From contig CAHIKZ030001780.1 in assembly GCA_903632075.3 (NCBI GenBank), positions 1,156,501-1,220,500 of the forward strand: a DNA stretch of 64,000 nt, given 5' to 3'. Within the stretch, counting starts at the first letter, position 1, and every line of letters starts with the position of its first letter. The notes under the pieces were generated by a model. The model saw only the letters and a program-made list of their open reading frames with translations, had not been told where the DNA came from and did no database searches. A program made the position numbers and the translations under genes. This DNA comes from Acanthosepion pharaonis. Its lineage: Eukaryota > Mollusca > Cephalopoda > Sepiida > Sepiidae. Shown piece after piece: positions 1-15,000 of this stretch.

Positions 1-3000
1 CACTGTATTATTTATGCCGCTTTTAGACTCACGCTCATTTGTCGCTATTTTTTTACTCACGCTCAGTTATTGCCATTTTCACTCGTGTATTTATGCCGCT
101 TTTTAGACTCACGCTCATTTGTCGCTATTTTTTACTCACGCTCAGTTATTGCTGCCATTTCACTCGTGTATTTATGCCGCTTTTAGACTCACGCTCATTT
201 GCCGCTATTTTTTTTTTACTCACGCTCAGTTATTGCTGCCCATTTCACTCGTGTATTTATGCCGCTTTTAGACTCACGCTCATTTGTCGCTATTTTTTTT
301 TACTCACGCTCAGTTATTGCTGCCATTTTCATGCCGCGCCTCCGTGTATTTATTTGCCGCTTTTATTGACTGACACTGTATTTATGCCGCTTGGACTCAC
401 GCTCATTTGTCGCCATTTTTTTTACTCACGCTCAGTTATTGCTGCCATTTCACTCGTGTATTTATGTGCCTTTTTATTTATTTGCCGCTTTTAGACTCAC
501 TCTCATTTGCCGCTATTTTTTTACTCACGCTCAGTTATTGCTGCCATTTCACTCGTGTATTTATGCCGCTTTTAGACTCACGCTCATTTGCCGCTATTTT
601 TTACTCACGCCAGTTATTGCTGCCATTTCACTCGTGTATTTATGCCGCTTTTTAGACTCACTCTCATTTGCCGCTATTTTTTTACTCACGCTCAGTTATT
701 GCTGCTCGTGTATTTATCACTCACGCTCGTGTATTTGCCGCTTTTTTTACTCACGCTCAGTATTTGCTGCATTTTTTTATTTATGCCGCTTTTTAGACTC
801 ACGCTCATTTGCCGCTATTTTTTTACTCACGCTCAGTTATTGCTGCCATTTCACTCGTGTATTTTTATGCCGCTTTTAGACTCACCTCTCATTTGCCGCT
901 ATTTTTTTTACTCACGCCTGAAGTTATTGCTGCCATTTCACTCGTGTATTTATGCCGCTTTTAGACTCACTCTCATTTGCCGCTATTTTTTTACTCACGC
1001 CAGTTATTGCTGCCATTTCACTCGTGTATTTATGCCGCTTTTTAGACTCACTCTCATTTGCCGCTATTTTTTTACTCACGCTCAGTTATTGCTGCCATTT
1101 CACTCGTGTATTTATGCCGCTTTTAGACTCACATCATTTGTCGCTATTTTTTTACTCACGCTCAGTTATTGCTGCCATTTCACTCGTGTATTTATGCCGC
1201 TTTTAGACTCACGCTCATTTGCCGCATTTCACTCTATTTTGCTTTTTACTCACTCTCGCCTATTTTTTACTTTATTGCTGCCATTTTCGCTCATTTGCGC
1301 TTTTAGACTTTATTTGCCGCTATTTTTTTTTACTCACGCTCGGTTATTGCTCAATTTCACTCGTGTATTTGCCACTCTCATTTTTTTTTTTTACTCACGC
1401 TCAGTTGTTGCCATTTCACTCGTGTATTTATGCCGCTTTTAGACTCACTCTCATTTGCCGCTATTTTTTACTCACGCTCAGTTATTGCTGCCATTTCACT
1501 CGTGTATTTATGCCGCTATTTTTTAGACTCAGTTATTGCCGCCATTTCATTTGCCGACTCCTATTTTTTTACTCACGCTCAGTTATTGCTGCCATTTCAC
1601 TCGTGTATTTATGCCGCTTTAGACTCACGCTCATTTGCCGCTATTTTTTTTACTCACGCTCAGTTATTGCTGCCATTTTCACTCGTGTATTTTATGCCGC
1701 TTTTAGACTCACTCTCATTTGCCGCTATTTTTTTTACTCACGCTCTCAGTTATTGCTGCCATTTCACTCGTGTATTTATGCCGCTTTAGACTCACTCATT
1801 CATTTTTGCCGCTCATTTTTTTTACTCCCACGCTCAGTCTCATTTGCTGCCATTTCACTCGTGTATTTATGCCGCTTTTAGACTCCGCTCATTTTGCCGC
1901 TATTTTTTACTCACGCTCAGTTATTGCTGCCATTTCACTCGTGTATTTATGCCGCTTTTAGACTCACTCTCATTTGCCGCTATTTTTTACCTCACGCTCA
2001 GTTATTGCTGCCATTTCACTCGTGTATTTATGCCGCTTTTAGACTCACTCTCATTTGCCGCTATTTTTTACTCACATCAGTTATTGCTGCCATTTCACTC
2101 GTGTATTTATGCCGCTTTTAGACTCACTCTCATTTGCCGCTTTTTTTACTCACGCTCAGTTATTGCTGCCATTTCACTCGTGTATTTATGCCGCTTTTAG
2201 ACTCGCACTCTCATTTTGCCGCTATTTTTTACTCACGCTCAGTTATTGCTGCCATTTTCACTCGTGTTTTTATGCTGCTTTAGACTACGCTCATTTGCCG
2301 CTATTTTTTTTACTCACGCCTCAGTTATTGCTGCCATTTCACTCGTGTATTTATGCCGCTTTTAGACTCACTCATTTGCCGCTATTTTTTTCAGTTATTG
2401 CTGCCATTTCACTCGTGTATTTATGCCGCTTTTAGACTCTCATTTGCCCTATTTTTACTCACGCTCAGTTATTGTGCCATTTTTTTTGCCGCTATTTTTT
2501 TTTTCACGCTCAGTTATTGCTGCCATTTCCTCGTGTATTTATGCCGCTTTTAGACTCACTCTCATTTGCCGCTATTTTTTTTACTCACGCCAGTTATTGC
2601 TGCCATTTCACTTTGTGTATTTATGCCGCTTTTAGACTCACTCTCATTTGCCATTTTTTTTACTCACGCTCAGTTATTGCTGCCATTTCACTCGTGTATT
2701 TATGCCGCTTTTAGACTCACGCTCATTTGCCGCTATTTTTTACTCACGCTCAGTTATTGCTGCCATTTCACTCGTATTTATGCCGCTTTTAGACTCACTC
2801 TCATTTGCCGCTATTTTTTACTCACGCTCCAGTTATTGCTGCCATTTCACTCGTGTATTTATGCCGCTTTTTCACTCATTTGCCGCTATTTTTACTCACG
2901 CTCTTATTGCTGCCATTTCACTCGTGTATTTATGCCGCTTTTAGACTCTCATTTGCCGCTATTTTTTTACTCACGCTCAGTTATTGCTGCCATTTCACTC

Positions 3001-6000
3001 GTGTATTTATGCCGCTTTTAGACTCACGCTCATTTGTCGCTATTTTTTTACTCACGCTCAGTTATTGCTGCCATTTCACTCGTGTATTTATGCCGCTTTT
3101 AGACTCACTCTCATTTGCCGCTATTTTTTTCAGTTATTGCTGCCATTTCACGCTCAGTTATTTGCTGCCATTTTTTTTCACGCTCGTGTATTTATGCCGC
3201 TTTTTAGACTCACTCTCATTTGCCGCTATTTTTTTACTCACGCTCAGTTATTGCTGCCATTTCACTCGTGTATTTATGCCGCTTTTAGACTCACTCTCAT
3301 TTGCCGCTATATTTTTTTTTTTTTACTCACGCTCAGTTATTGCTGCCATTTCACTCGTGTATTTATGCCGCTTTTAGACTCACGCTCATTTGCCGCTATT
3401 TTTTACTCACACGCTCAGTTATTGCTGCCATTTTTCACTCGTGTATTTATGCCGCTTTTAGACTCACTCTCATTTGCCGCTTTTTTTTACTCACGCTCAG
3501 TTATTGCTGCCATTTCACTCGTGTATTTATGCCGCTTTTAGACTCACCTCATTTGCCGCTATTTTTACTCACGCTCAGTTATTGCATTTCACTCGTGTAT
3601 TTGCCGCTTTTAGACTCACTCATTTTTTTGCCGCTATTTTTTTTCACGCTCAGTTATTGCTGCCATTTCACTCGTGTATTTATGCCGCTTTTTAGACTCA
3701 CTCTCATTTGCTGCTATTTTTTACTCACGCTCAGTTATTGCTGCCATTTCACTCGTGTATTTATGCCGCTTTTAGACTCACGCTCATTTGCCGCTATTTT
3801 TTACTCACGCTCAGTTATTGCTGCCATTTCACTCGATGTATTTATGCCGCTTTTTTAGACTCACGCTCATTTGCCGCTATTTTTTTACTCACGCTCAGTT
3901 ATTGCTGCCATTTCACTCGATGTATTTATGCCGCTTTTAGACTCACTCTCATTTGCCGCTATTTTTTTTTTACTCACGCTCAGTTATTGCTGCCATTTCA
4001 CTCGTGTATTTATACCGCTTTTAGACTCACTCTCATTTGCCGCTATTTTTTTACTCACGCTCAGTTATTGCTGCCATTTCACTCGTGTATTTATGCCGCT
4101 TTTAGACTCACTCTCATTTGCCGCTATTTTTTACTCACGCCCACTCATTGCGCCATTTCACCGTGTATTTATGCCGCTTTTTGCATTTGCCCATTTTTTT
4201 CACTCGTGTGTATTTATGCCGCTTTTAGACTCACTCTCATTTGCCGCTATTTTTTACTCACGCTCAGTTATTGCTGCCATTTTTTTGCACTCGTATTATT
4301 TATGCCGCTTTTTTTAGACTCACTCTCATTTGCTGCTATTTTTTACTCACGCTCAGTTATTGCTGCCATTTCACTCGTGTATTTATGCCGCTTTTAGACT
4401 CACTCTCATTTGCCGCTATTTTTTACTCACGCTCACGTTATTGCTGCCATTTCACTCGTGTATTTATGCCGCTTTTAGACTCACGCTCATTTGCCGCTAT
4501 TTTTTTACTCACGCTCAGTTATTGCTGCCATTTCACTCATTGTATTTATGCCGCTTTTAGACTCACGCTCATTTGCCGCTATTTTTTACTCACGCTCAGT
4601 TATTTGCCACTCGTGTATTTATGCCGCTTTTTAGACCGCACGCTCAGTTATTTGTCGCTATGCCGCTTTTTTTCCTCTCATTTGCCGCTATTTTTACTCA
4701 CGCTCAGTTATTGCTGCCATTTCACTCGTGTATTTATGCCGCTTTTAGACTCACTCTCATTTGCCGCTATTTTTTTACTCACGCTCAGTTATTGCTGCCA
4801 TTTCACTCGTGTATTTATGCCGCTTTTAGACTCACGCTCATTTGCCGCTATTTTTTACCCACGCTCTGTTATTGCTGCCATTTCACTCGTGTATTTATGC
4901 CGCTTTTAGACTCACTCTCATTTGCCGCTATTTTTACTCACGCTCAGTTATTGCTGCCATTTCACTCGTGTATTTATGTATTTATGCGCTTTTAGACTCA
5001 CTCTCATTTGCCGCTATTTTTTTCACGCTCAGTTATTGCTGCCATTTCACTCGTGTATTTATTGCTTTTAGACTCACTCTCATTGCCGCGCTATTTTTTT
5101 CACGCTCAGTTATTGCTGCCATTTCACTCGTGTATTTATGCCGCTTTTTGCCGCATTTTTTTTAGACTCACTCTCATTTGACCGCTATTTGCCGCTGTTT
5201 TTTTTTACTCACGCTCGTTATTGCTGCCATTTCACTCGTGTATTTATTTATGCCGCTATTTTTTACTCAGACTCACTCTCATTTGACTCACGCTCGCTAT
5301 TTTTTTACTCACGCTCAGTTATTGCTGCCATTTTCACTCGTGTATTCATTTGCCGCTTTTTAGACTCACGCTCATTTGCCGCTATACCGCTTTTACTCAC
5401 GCTCCAGTTATTGCTGCCATTTCACTCTCGTATTTATGCCGCTTTTAGACTCACGCTCATTTGCCGCTTTTTTTTACTCACGCTCAGTTATTGCTGCCAT
5501 TTCACTTTTGTATTTATGCTGCTTTTTTAGACTCACTCTCATTTGCCGCTATTTTTTACTCACGCTCAGTTATTGCTGCCATTTCACTCGTGTATTTTGC
5601 CGCTTTTAGACTCATTTGCCGCTATTTTTTTCTCACGCTCAGTTATTGCTGCCATTTTCACTCGTGTATTTATGCCGCTTTTAGACTCCTCTCATTTTGC
5701 CGCTATTTTTTTACTCACGCTCAGTTATTGCTGCCATTTCACTCTCGTGCCATTTATTTATGCCGCTTTTTAGACTCACAGTTATTGCTCATTTGCCGTG
5801 TATTTTTTTTTTACTCACGCTCAGTTATTGCTGCCATTTCACTCGTGTATTTATGCCGCTTTTAGACTCGCTTTCATTTGCCGCTATTTTTTACTCACGC
5901 TCAGTTATTGCTGCCATTTCATTATTATTTATGTATTTATGCTGCTTTTAGATTTCACTCTCATTTGCCGCTATTTTTTACTCACGCTTAGTTATTGCTG

Positions 6001-9000
6001 CCATTTCCTCGTGTATTTATGCCGCTTTTAGACTCACTCTCATTTGCCGCTATTTTTTTTACTCACGCTCAGTATTGCTGCCATTTTTTCGTGTATTTAT
6101 GCCGCTTTTTTAGACTCACTCTCATTTGCCGCTATTTTTTACTCACGCTCAGTTATTGCTGCCATTTCACTCGTGTATTTATGCCGCTTTTAGACTCACG
6201 CTCATTTGCCGCACGCTTTTATTGCTGCCATTTCACTCACTCAGTTGTGTATTTATGCTGCTTTTAGACTCCATCTCATTTGCCGCTATTTTTTACTCAC
6301 GCTCAGTTATTGCTGCCATTTCACTCGTGTATTTATGCCGCTTTTAGACTCACTCTCATTTGCCGCTATTTTTTTTACTCACGCTCAGTTATTGCTGCCA
6401 TTTCACTCGTGCCTTTTAGATTTATGCCGCTTTTTAGACTCACTCTCATTTGCCGCTATTTTTTTTACTCACGCTCAGTTATTGCTGCCATTTCACTCGT
6501 GTATTTATGCCGCTTTTTAGACTCACTCTCATTTGCCGCTTTTTTTTTTTACTCACGCTCAGTTATTGCTGCCATTTCACTCGTGTATTTATGCCGCTTT
6601 AGACTCAATCTCTTTTTTACTCACAGTTATTGCTCATTTTGCCGTATTTATTTTTTTTAGACTCATTTCATTTGCCGCATTTTTTTTTTATTCACGCTGC
6701 CATTTCACTCGTGTATTTATGCCATTTTCCGCTTTATAGGCTCACCTCTCTCATTTTGCCGCCTATTTTTTACTCACGCTCAATTGTGCTGCCATTTCAC
6801 TCGTGTATTTATGCCTTTGAACTCACTCTCATTTGCCGCTATTTTTTACTCACGCTCAGTTATTGCTGCCATTTCACTCGTGTATTTATGCCGCTTTGGA
6901 GCTCACTCTCATTTGCCGCTGTTTTTTACTCACGCTCAGTTATTGCTGCCATTTCTCGTGTGTTTATACCCTTTTAGACTCGCGCTCTCATTTTGCCGCT
7001 ATTTTTTTTTACTCACGCTCAGTTATTGCTGCCCATTTCACTCGTGTATTTATGCCGCTTTTTTTAGACTCATCTCATTGCCATATTTTTTTACTCCACT
7101 CAGTTATTGCTGCCCATTTCACTCGTGTATTTATGCACGCTTTTAGACTGCTCTCATTTTGCCGCTATTTTTTTACTCACGCTCGGTGTACGCCCATTTT
7201 TCACTCGTGTGTTTATACCGCTTTTAGAACTCCTCTCATTGCCGCTATTTTTTTACTCCGCTCGTTGTACTGCCATTTCACTCAATATTTATACCGCTTT
7301 TAGACTCCTCTCATTTGCCGCTATTTTTTACTCCGCTCAGTTATTGCTGCCATTTCACTCGTGTATTTATGCCGCTTTTGACTCACTCTCATTTGCCGCT
7401 ATTTTTTACTCACGCTCAGTTATTGCTGCCATTTCACTCTGTATTATTTATTTGCCTGCTATTTTAGACTCACTCTCATTTGCCGCTATTTTTTACTCAC
7501 GCTCAGTTATTGCTGCCATTTCACTCGTGTATTTATGCCGCTTTTAGACTCCTCTCATTTGCCGCTTTTTTTACTCACGCTCAGTTATTGCTGCCATTTC
7601 ACTCGTGTATTTATGCCGCTTTTAGACTCACTCTCATTTGTCGCTATTTTTTTTACTCACGCTCAGTTATTGCTGCCATTTCACTCGTGTATTTATGCCG
7701 CTTTTAGACTCACTCTCATTTGCCGCTTTTTTTTTACTCACGCTCAGTTATTGCTGCCATTTCACTCGTGTATTTATGCCGCTTTTTAGACTCACTCATT
7801 TGCCGCTATTTTTTACTCACGCTCAGTTATTGCTGCCATTTCTCGTGTATTTATTTTTGACTCACTCTCATTTGCCGCTATTTTTTTTACTCACGCTCAG
7901 TTATTGCTGCCATTTCACTCGTGTATTTATGCCGCTTTTAGACTCACGCTCATTTGCCGCTATTTTTTACTCACGCTCAGTTATTGCTGCCATTTTTCAC
8001 TCGTGTATTTATGCCGCTTTTTAGACTCACGCTCATTTGCCGCTATTTTTTTTACTCACGCTCAGTTATTGCTGCCATTTGTATTTATTTGCCGCTTTTA
8101 TTTATTTGCCGCTTTTATTGCTGACTCGTGTATTTACTTTTCTCATTTGCCGCTATTTTTTACTCGCGCTCAGTTATTGCTGCCATTTCACTCGTGTATT
8201 TATGCCGCTTTTAGACTCACTCTCATTTGCCGCTATTTTTTTACTCACGCTCAGTTATTGCTGCCATTTTCTCGTGTATTTATGCCGCTTTTTAGACTCT
8301 CTCACTCCTCTCATTTTGCCGCTATTTTTTTTTACTCACGCTCAGTTATTGCTGCCATTTCACTCGTGTATTTATGCCGCTTTTAGACTCACTCTCATTT
8401 GCGCTATTTTTTTACTCACGCTCAGTGTTGCTGCCATTTCACTCGTGTATTTATGCCGCTTTTAGACTCCTCTCATTTGCCGCTTTTTTTTTACTCACGC
8501 TCAGTTATTGCCGCCATTTTCACTCGTGTGTTGTACCTTTTAGACTCACTCTCATTTGCCGCTATTTTTTTACTCACGCTTGATTATTGCTGCCATTTCA
8601 CTCGTGTATTTTACGCTTTTTAACTCACGCTCATTGCCCTATTTTTTACTCACGCTCAGTTATTGCTGCCATTTTTCACTCGTGTATTTACCGCTTTTTA
8701 GAACTCACTCTCATTTGCGCTATTTTTTTTCTCACGCTCGGTTATTGCTGCCAATTTCACTCGTGTATTTATGCGCTTTTAGACTCACTCTCATTTTGCC
8801 CGCTATTTTTTTACTCACGCTCAGTTATTGCTGCCATTTCACTCGTGTGTTATGCCGCTTTTAGACTCACTCTCATTTGCCGCTATTTTTTCTCACGCTC
8901 GTTATTGCTGCCATTTCACTCGATGTGTTATGCCGCTTTTGTCACTCTCATTGCCGCTATTTTTTACTCCACGCTAGACTCACTCTCATTTGCCGCTATT

Positions 9001-12000
9001 TTTTTACTCACGCTCAGTTATTGCTGCCATTTCACTCGTGTATTTACCCGCTTTTAGACCCACTCTCATTTGCCGCTATTTTTTTTCCCACGCTCAGTTA
9101 TTGCTGCCATTTCACTCATTATTATTTATGCCGCTTTTAGACTCCTCAACTCACGCTCTCTGTTTCGTGTATTTATGCCGCTTTTAGACTCACTCTCATT
9201 GCCGCTATTTTTACTCACGCTCAGTTATTTGCCATTTGCACTGCCCGCTTTTTAGACTCATCTCATTTACCGCTATTTTTTAGCTCCACTCCTCTTTTAG
9301 ACTCCGCTCATTTGCCGCTATTTTTTCTCACGCTCAGTTATTGCTGCCATTTCACTCGACATCACTCTCATTTGTATTTTTTACCTCACGCTCGCTGCCC
9401 ATTTCACTCGTGTATTTATACCGCTAATTTTTTAGACCGCTCCTGCCATTTCACTCATTTTGCCCGCTATTTTTTTTTACTCACGCTCAGTTATTGCTGC
9501 CATTTCACTCGTGTATTTATACCGCTTTTAGCGCTCACGCTCATTTGCCGCAATTTTTTTTTTTATTAGACTCACTCATTTGCCGCTGTTTTTTTAATAT
9601 TGCTGCCATTCACTGCTTTTTAGACTCATTTCATTTGCCGCTATTTTTTTTACTCACGCTCCAGTTATTGCTGCCATTTCACTCGTGTGTTATCTTTTAG
9701 ACTCCTCTCATTTTACCGTATTTTTATGCTCCGAACTCACTCTCATTTGCCGCAATTTTTACTCACGCTCAGTTATTGCTGCCATTTTCACCGTGTATTT
9801 ATTTTGCCGCTATTTTTTTAGACTCATTTTCACTCATTTTGCCGCTTTTATTTTTTTCTATTTTTTACTCACGCTCAGTTATTGCTCCATTTCACTCGTG
9901 TATTTTCATTTGCCGCTATTTTTTTCCACGCTCATTTGCCGCATTTATTTTTATTTATACCCACAGACTCCCTCATTTGTCGCTATTGCTGCCATTTCAC
10001 TCTGTATTTATGCCGCTTTTAGACTCACTCTCATTGTTGTCAATTTTTACTCACGCTCATTTTTACTCACGCTCAGTTATTTACTCACGCTCATTTTTTC
10101 ACTCGTGTATTTATGCCGCTTTTAGACTCACTCTCATTTGCCGCTATTTTTTTACACCACGCTCAGTTATTGCTGCCATTTTTTAGACTCACTCTCATTT
10201 TGCCGCTATTTTTACTCGCTCATTATTGCTGCCATTTCACTCGTGTATTTATGCCGCTTTTTGCTCATTGTCGCAATTTTTTACTCACGCTCAGTTATTG
10301 CTGCCATTTCTCATTTGCCGCTATTTTTAGAGTTATTGCTGCCATTTGTCACTGATGTATTTTTTTTACTCATTTGCCGCTATTTTTTTGCTGCCATTTT
10401 GCTGCCATTTCACTTTATGCCGCTTTTAGACTCACTCTCATTTTGCGCAATTTTTTACTCACGCTCAGTTATTGCTGCCATTTCACTCGTGTATTTGTGT
10501 TTTAGACTCCTCTCATTTGCCGCTATTTTTTTACCACGCTCAGTTATTGCTGCCATTTCACTCGTGTATTTTGTAGACTTCTATTTTTTTTTCACTCGTA
10601 TTTATACTTTAGACTCTCTCATTTGCCGCTATTTTTTTACTCACGCCTGTTATTGCTGCCATTTCACTCGTGTATATGCCGCTTTTAGACTCACTCATTT
10701 GCATATTTTTTTTTTCACGCTCAGTTATTGCTGCCATTTTCACTCGTGTATTTATGCCTTTGAGACTCACTCTCATTTTACTCCGCTCAGTTATTGCTCA
10801 TTTGCTGTATTTATGCCGCTTTTAGACTCACGCTCATTTGTATAATTTTTTTTTACTCACCTCAGTTATTTCACTCGTGTATTTATACCGCTTTTTAGAC
10901 TCACTCTCATTTGCCGCTATTTTTTTACTCACGCTCAGTTATTGCTGCCATTTCACTCGTGTATTTATGCCGCTTTTAGACTCACTCTCATTTGCTATTT
11001 TTTTTACTCACGCTCAGTTATTGCTGCCATTTTTCGTGTATTACTCTTTAGACTCACTCTCATTTGCCTTTTTTTTAGACGCTCAGTTATTGCTGCCATT
11101 TGCACTCGTGTATTTTTGCCTTTTTAGACTCTCTCATTTGTCGCTATTTTTTACTATTCAGTTATTGCTGCCATTTCACCGTATTATGCCGCTTTAGACT
11201 CACTCTCATTTGCCGCAATTTATTTTTTACTCACGCTCAGTTATTGCTGCCATTTCCTCGTGTATTTATGCCGCTTTTAGACTCACTCTCATTTGCCGCT
11301 ATTTTTTTACTCACGCTCAGTTATTGCTGCCATTTCACTCGTGTATTTATGCCGCTTTTAGACTCACTCTCATTTTGCCGCTATTTTTTACTTTTATTGC
11401 TGCCATTTTCACTCGTGTTTATATTTGACTCACTCTCATTTGCCGCTTTTTTTACTCACGCTCGTTATTGCTGCCATTTCACTCGTGTATTTATGCCGCT
11501 TTTAGACTCACTCTCATTTGCCGCTATTTTTTTACTCACGCTCAGTTATTGCTGCCCATTTCACTCGTGTATTTATGCCGCTTTTAGAGCTCACTCTCAT
11601 TTGCCGCTATTTTTTACTCACGCTCAGTTATTGCTGCCATTTCACTCGATGTGTTTGATGAGTTGCCGCTATTTTTTTTCAGAGCTCATTTCACTCATTT
11701 GACTCACTCTCATTTTTATTTTTTTTACTCACGCTCAGTTATTGCTGCCAACTCGTGTATTTATGCGCTTTTAGACTCACTCTCATTTGCCGCTATTTTT
11801 TTTACTCACGCTCAGTTATTGCTGCATTTCAGGTATTTATGCGCTTTTGGCTCACTCTCATTTTTTTACTCACGCTCAGTTATTGCTGCCATTTCACTCA
11901 TGTATTTATGCCGCTATTAAACTCACTCTCATTGCCGCTATTTTAGACTCGCTCAGTTATTTGCCATTTTCACTCGTGTATTTTACTCACTCTCATTTGC

Positions 12001-15000
12001 CGCTATTTTTTACTCACGCTCAGTTGTGCTGCCATTTCACTCGTGTATTTATACCGCTTTTAGACTCACTCTCATTTGCCGCTATTTTTTTACTCACGCT
12101 CAGTTATTGCTGCCCATTTTCACTCGTGTATTTATGCCGCTTTTAGACTCACTCTCATTTGCCGCTATTTTTACTCACGCTCAGTTATTGCTGCCATTTC
12201 ACTCGTGTATTTATGCCGCTTTTAGACTCCTCTCATTTGCCGCTATTTTTTACTCACGCTCAGTTATTGCTGCATTTCACTCGTGTATTTATGCCGCTTT
12301 AGACTCACTCTCATTTGCCGCTTTTTTTACTCACGCTCAGTTATTGCTGCCATTTCACTCGTGTATTTATGCCGCTTTTAGACTCACTCTCATTTGTCGC
12401 TATTTTTTTACTCACGCTCAGTTATTGCCATTTCACTCGTGTATTTATGCCGCTTTTGACTTCTCAGCCGCTATTTTTTACTCACGCTCAGTTTTACCAT
12501 TTTGCTATATTTTATGCCGCTTTTAGACTCACTCATTGCCGCTATTTTTACTGCTCGGTTATTGCTGCCATTTCACTCGTGTATTTATGCCGCTTTTAGA
12601 CTCACTCATTTGCCGCTATTTTTTTCACGCTCAGTTATTGCTGCCATTTCCTCGTGTATTTTGCGCTTTTGACTCACACGCTCATTTTCAATTTTTTACT
12701 CACGCTGTATTGCCATTTCCTCGTGTATTTAGACCAGACTCTCTCATTTGCCGCTATTTTTTACTCACGCTCAGTTATTGCTGCCATTTCACTCGTGTAT
12801 TTATGCTTTTGGAGCTCTCTTCATTTGCCGCTAATTTTTTTACTCACGCTCAGTTATTTGCCATTTCACTCGTTTTTTTAGACTCACTCTCATTGCCGCT
12901 ATTTTTTTACTCACGCTCAGTTATTGCTGCCATTTCCTCGTGTATTTATGCCGCTTTTAGACTCACTCTCATTTGCCGCTATTTTTTTTTTACTCACGCT
13001 CAATTGTGCTGCCATTTTCACTCGTGTATTTATGCCGCTTTTTAGACTCACTCTCATTGCCGCTATTTTTTTACTCACGCTCAGTTATTGCTGCCATTTG
13101 CCGATATTATTTATACCATTTTCACTCTCGTGTATTTTTACTGCCGCTTTTAGCCATTTCACTCTCATTTGCCGACTCACTTTTTTTTTTTTTTACTCCA
13201 CGCTCAGTTTTTGCTGCCATTTCACTTGCTTTTAGACTCACTCTCATTTTGCCGCTATTTTTTACTCACGCTCAGTTATTGCTGCCATTTCACTCGTGTA
13301 TTTCACCGCTTTTAGACTCCGCTCATTTGCCGCTATTTTTACTCACGCTCAGTTATTGCTGCCATTTCACTCGTGTATTTATGCCGCTTTTAGACTCACT
13401 CTCATTTGCCGCTATTTTTTTACTCACGCTCATTTGCCATTTCACTCGTGTATTTTTTTTACTCTCATTTTGCCCATTTTTTACGCTCAGTTATTGCTGC
13501 CATTTCACTCGTTGTATTTATGCCGCTTTTAGACTCCTCTCATTTGCCGCTATTTTTTACTCACGCTCAGTTATTGCTGCCATTTCACTCGTGTATTTAT
13601 GCTGCTCATTTGCCTTTTTTTACTCACGCTCATTTGCCGTGTATTTTTAGACTCACTCTCACGCTCACGCTCAGTTATTGCTGCCATTTTCACTCGTGTA
13701 TTTATGCCGCTTTTAGACTCACTCTCATTTGCCGCTATTTTTTACTCACGCTCACTGCCATTTTCACTCGTGTATTTAGTAGAACTCACTCTCATTTGCC
13801 ATATTTTTTACTCACGCTCAGTTATTGCTGCCATTTACTCGTGTTTTTCATTTTGCCGCAATTTTTACTCACGCTCATTTGCTTATTTTTCACTCGCTCA
13901 GTTATTGCTGCCATTTCACTCGTCAGTTATTTATGCTGCTTTTAGACTAGACTCACTCTCATTTGCCGCTATTTTTTACTCACGCTCAGTTATTGCTGCC
14001 ATTTCACTCGTGTATTTATGCTTTTTAGACTCACTCTCATTTGCCGCTATTTTTTTCTCACTCAGTTATTGCTGCCATTTCACTTGTATTTATGCGCTTT
14101 TAGACTCACTCTCATTTGCCGCTATTTTTACTCACGCTCAGTTATTGCTGCCATTTCACTCCATTAATGACATGCCGCTTTGAGATTTATTGCCGCTTTT
14201 AGACTCACGCTTTCATTTGCCGCTATTTTTTTACTCACGCTCAGTTATTGCTGCCATTTCACTCGTGTATTTTTATGTGTGTTTTAGACTCACTCTCATT
14301 TTATTTTTTACTCACGCTCCAGTTATTGCTGCCATTTCACTCGTGTATTTATGCCGCTTTTAGACTCACTCTCATTTGCCGCTATTATTTTTTTCACGCT
14401 CAGTTACTCCATTATTTTGCTGCTTTTAGACTCACTCTCATTTGCCGCTATTTTTTTTACTCACGCTCAGTTTTTGCTGCCATTTCACTCGTGTATTTTG
14501 CCGCTTTTAGACTCACTCTCATTTGTATTTTTACTTTCACGCTCTGCCCATTTTTTTTTATGCGCGCAGACTCACTCTCGCTCATTTTTTTGCTCAGTTA
14601 TTGCTGCCCATTTCACTCGTGTTTTGCTTTTAGACTCACTCTCATTTGCCGCTATTTTTTACTCACGCTCGGTTATTGCTTGCCATTTCACTCTGTGTAT
14701 TTATGCCGCTTTTAGACTCACTCTCATTTGCCGCTGTTTTATTTTTTACTCACGCTCAGTTATTTGCCGCCATTTCACTGTTATTTATTTTATTTTAGAC
14801 TCACTCTCATTTGCCGCTTTTTTTTTTACTCACGCTCAGTTATTGCTGCCATTTCACTCGTGTATTTATGCTTTTTTAGACTCACTCTCATTTGCCGCTA
14901 TTTTTTTACTCACGCTCAGTTATTGCTGCCATTTCACTCGTGTTATGCCGCTTTTAGACTCCACTCTCATTTTGCCGCTATTTTTTACTCACGCTCAGTT

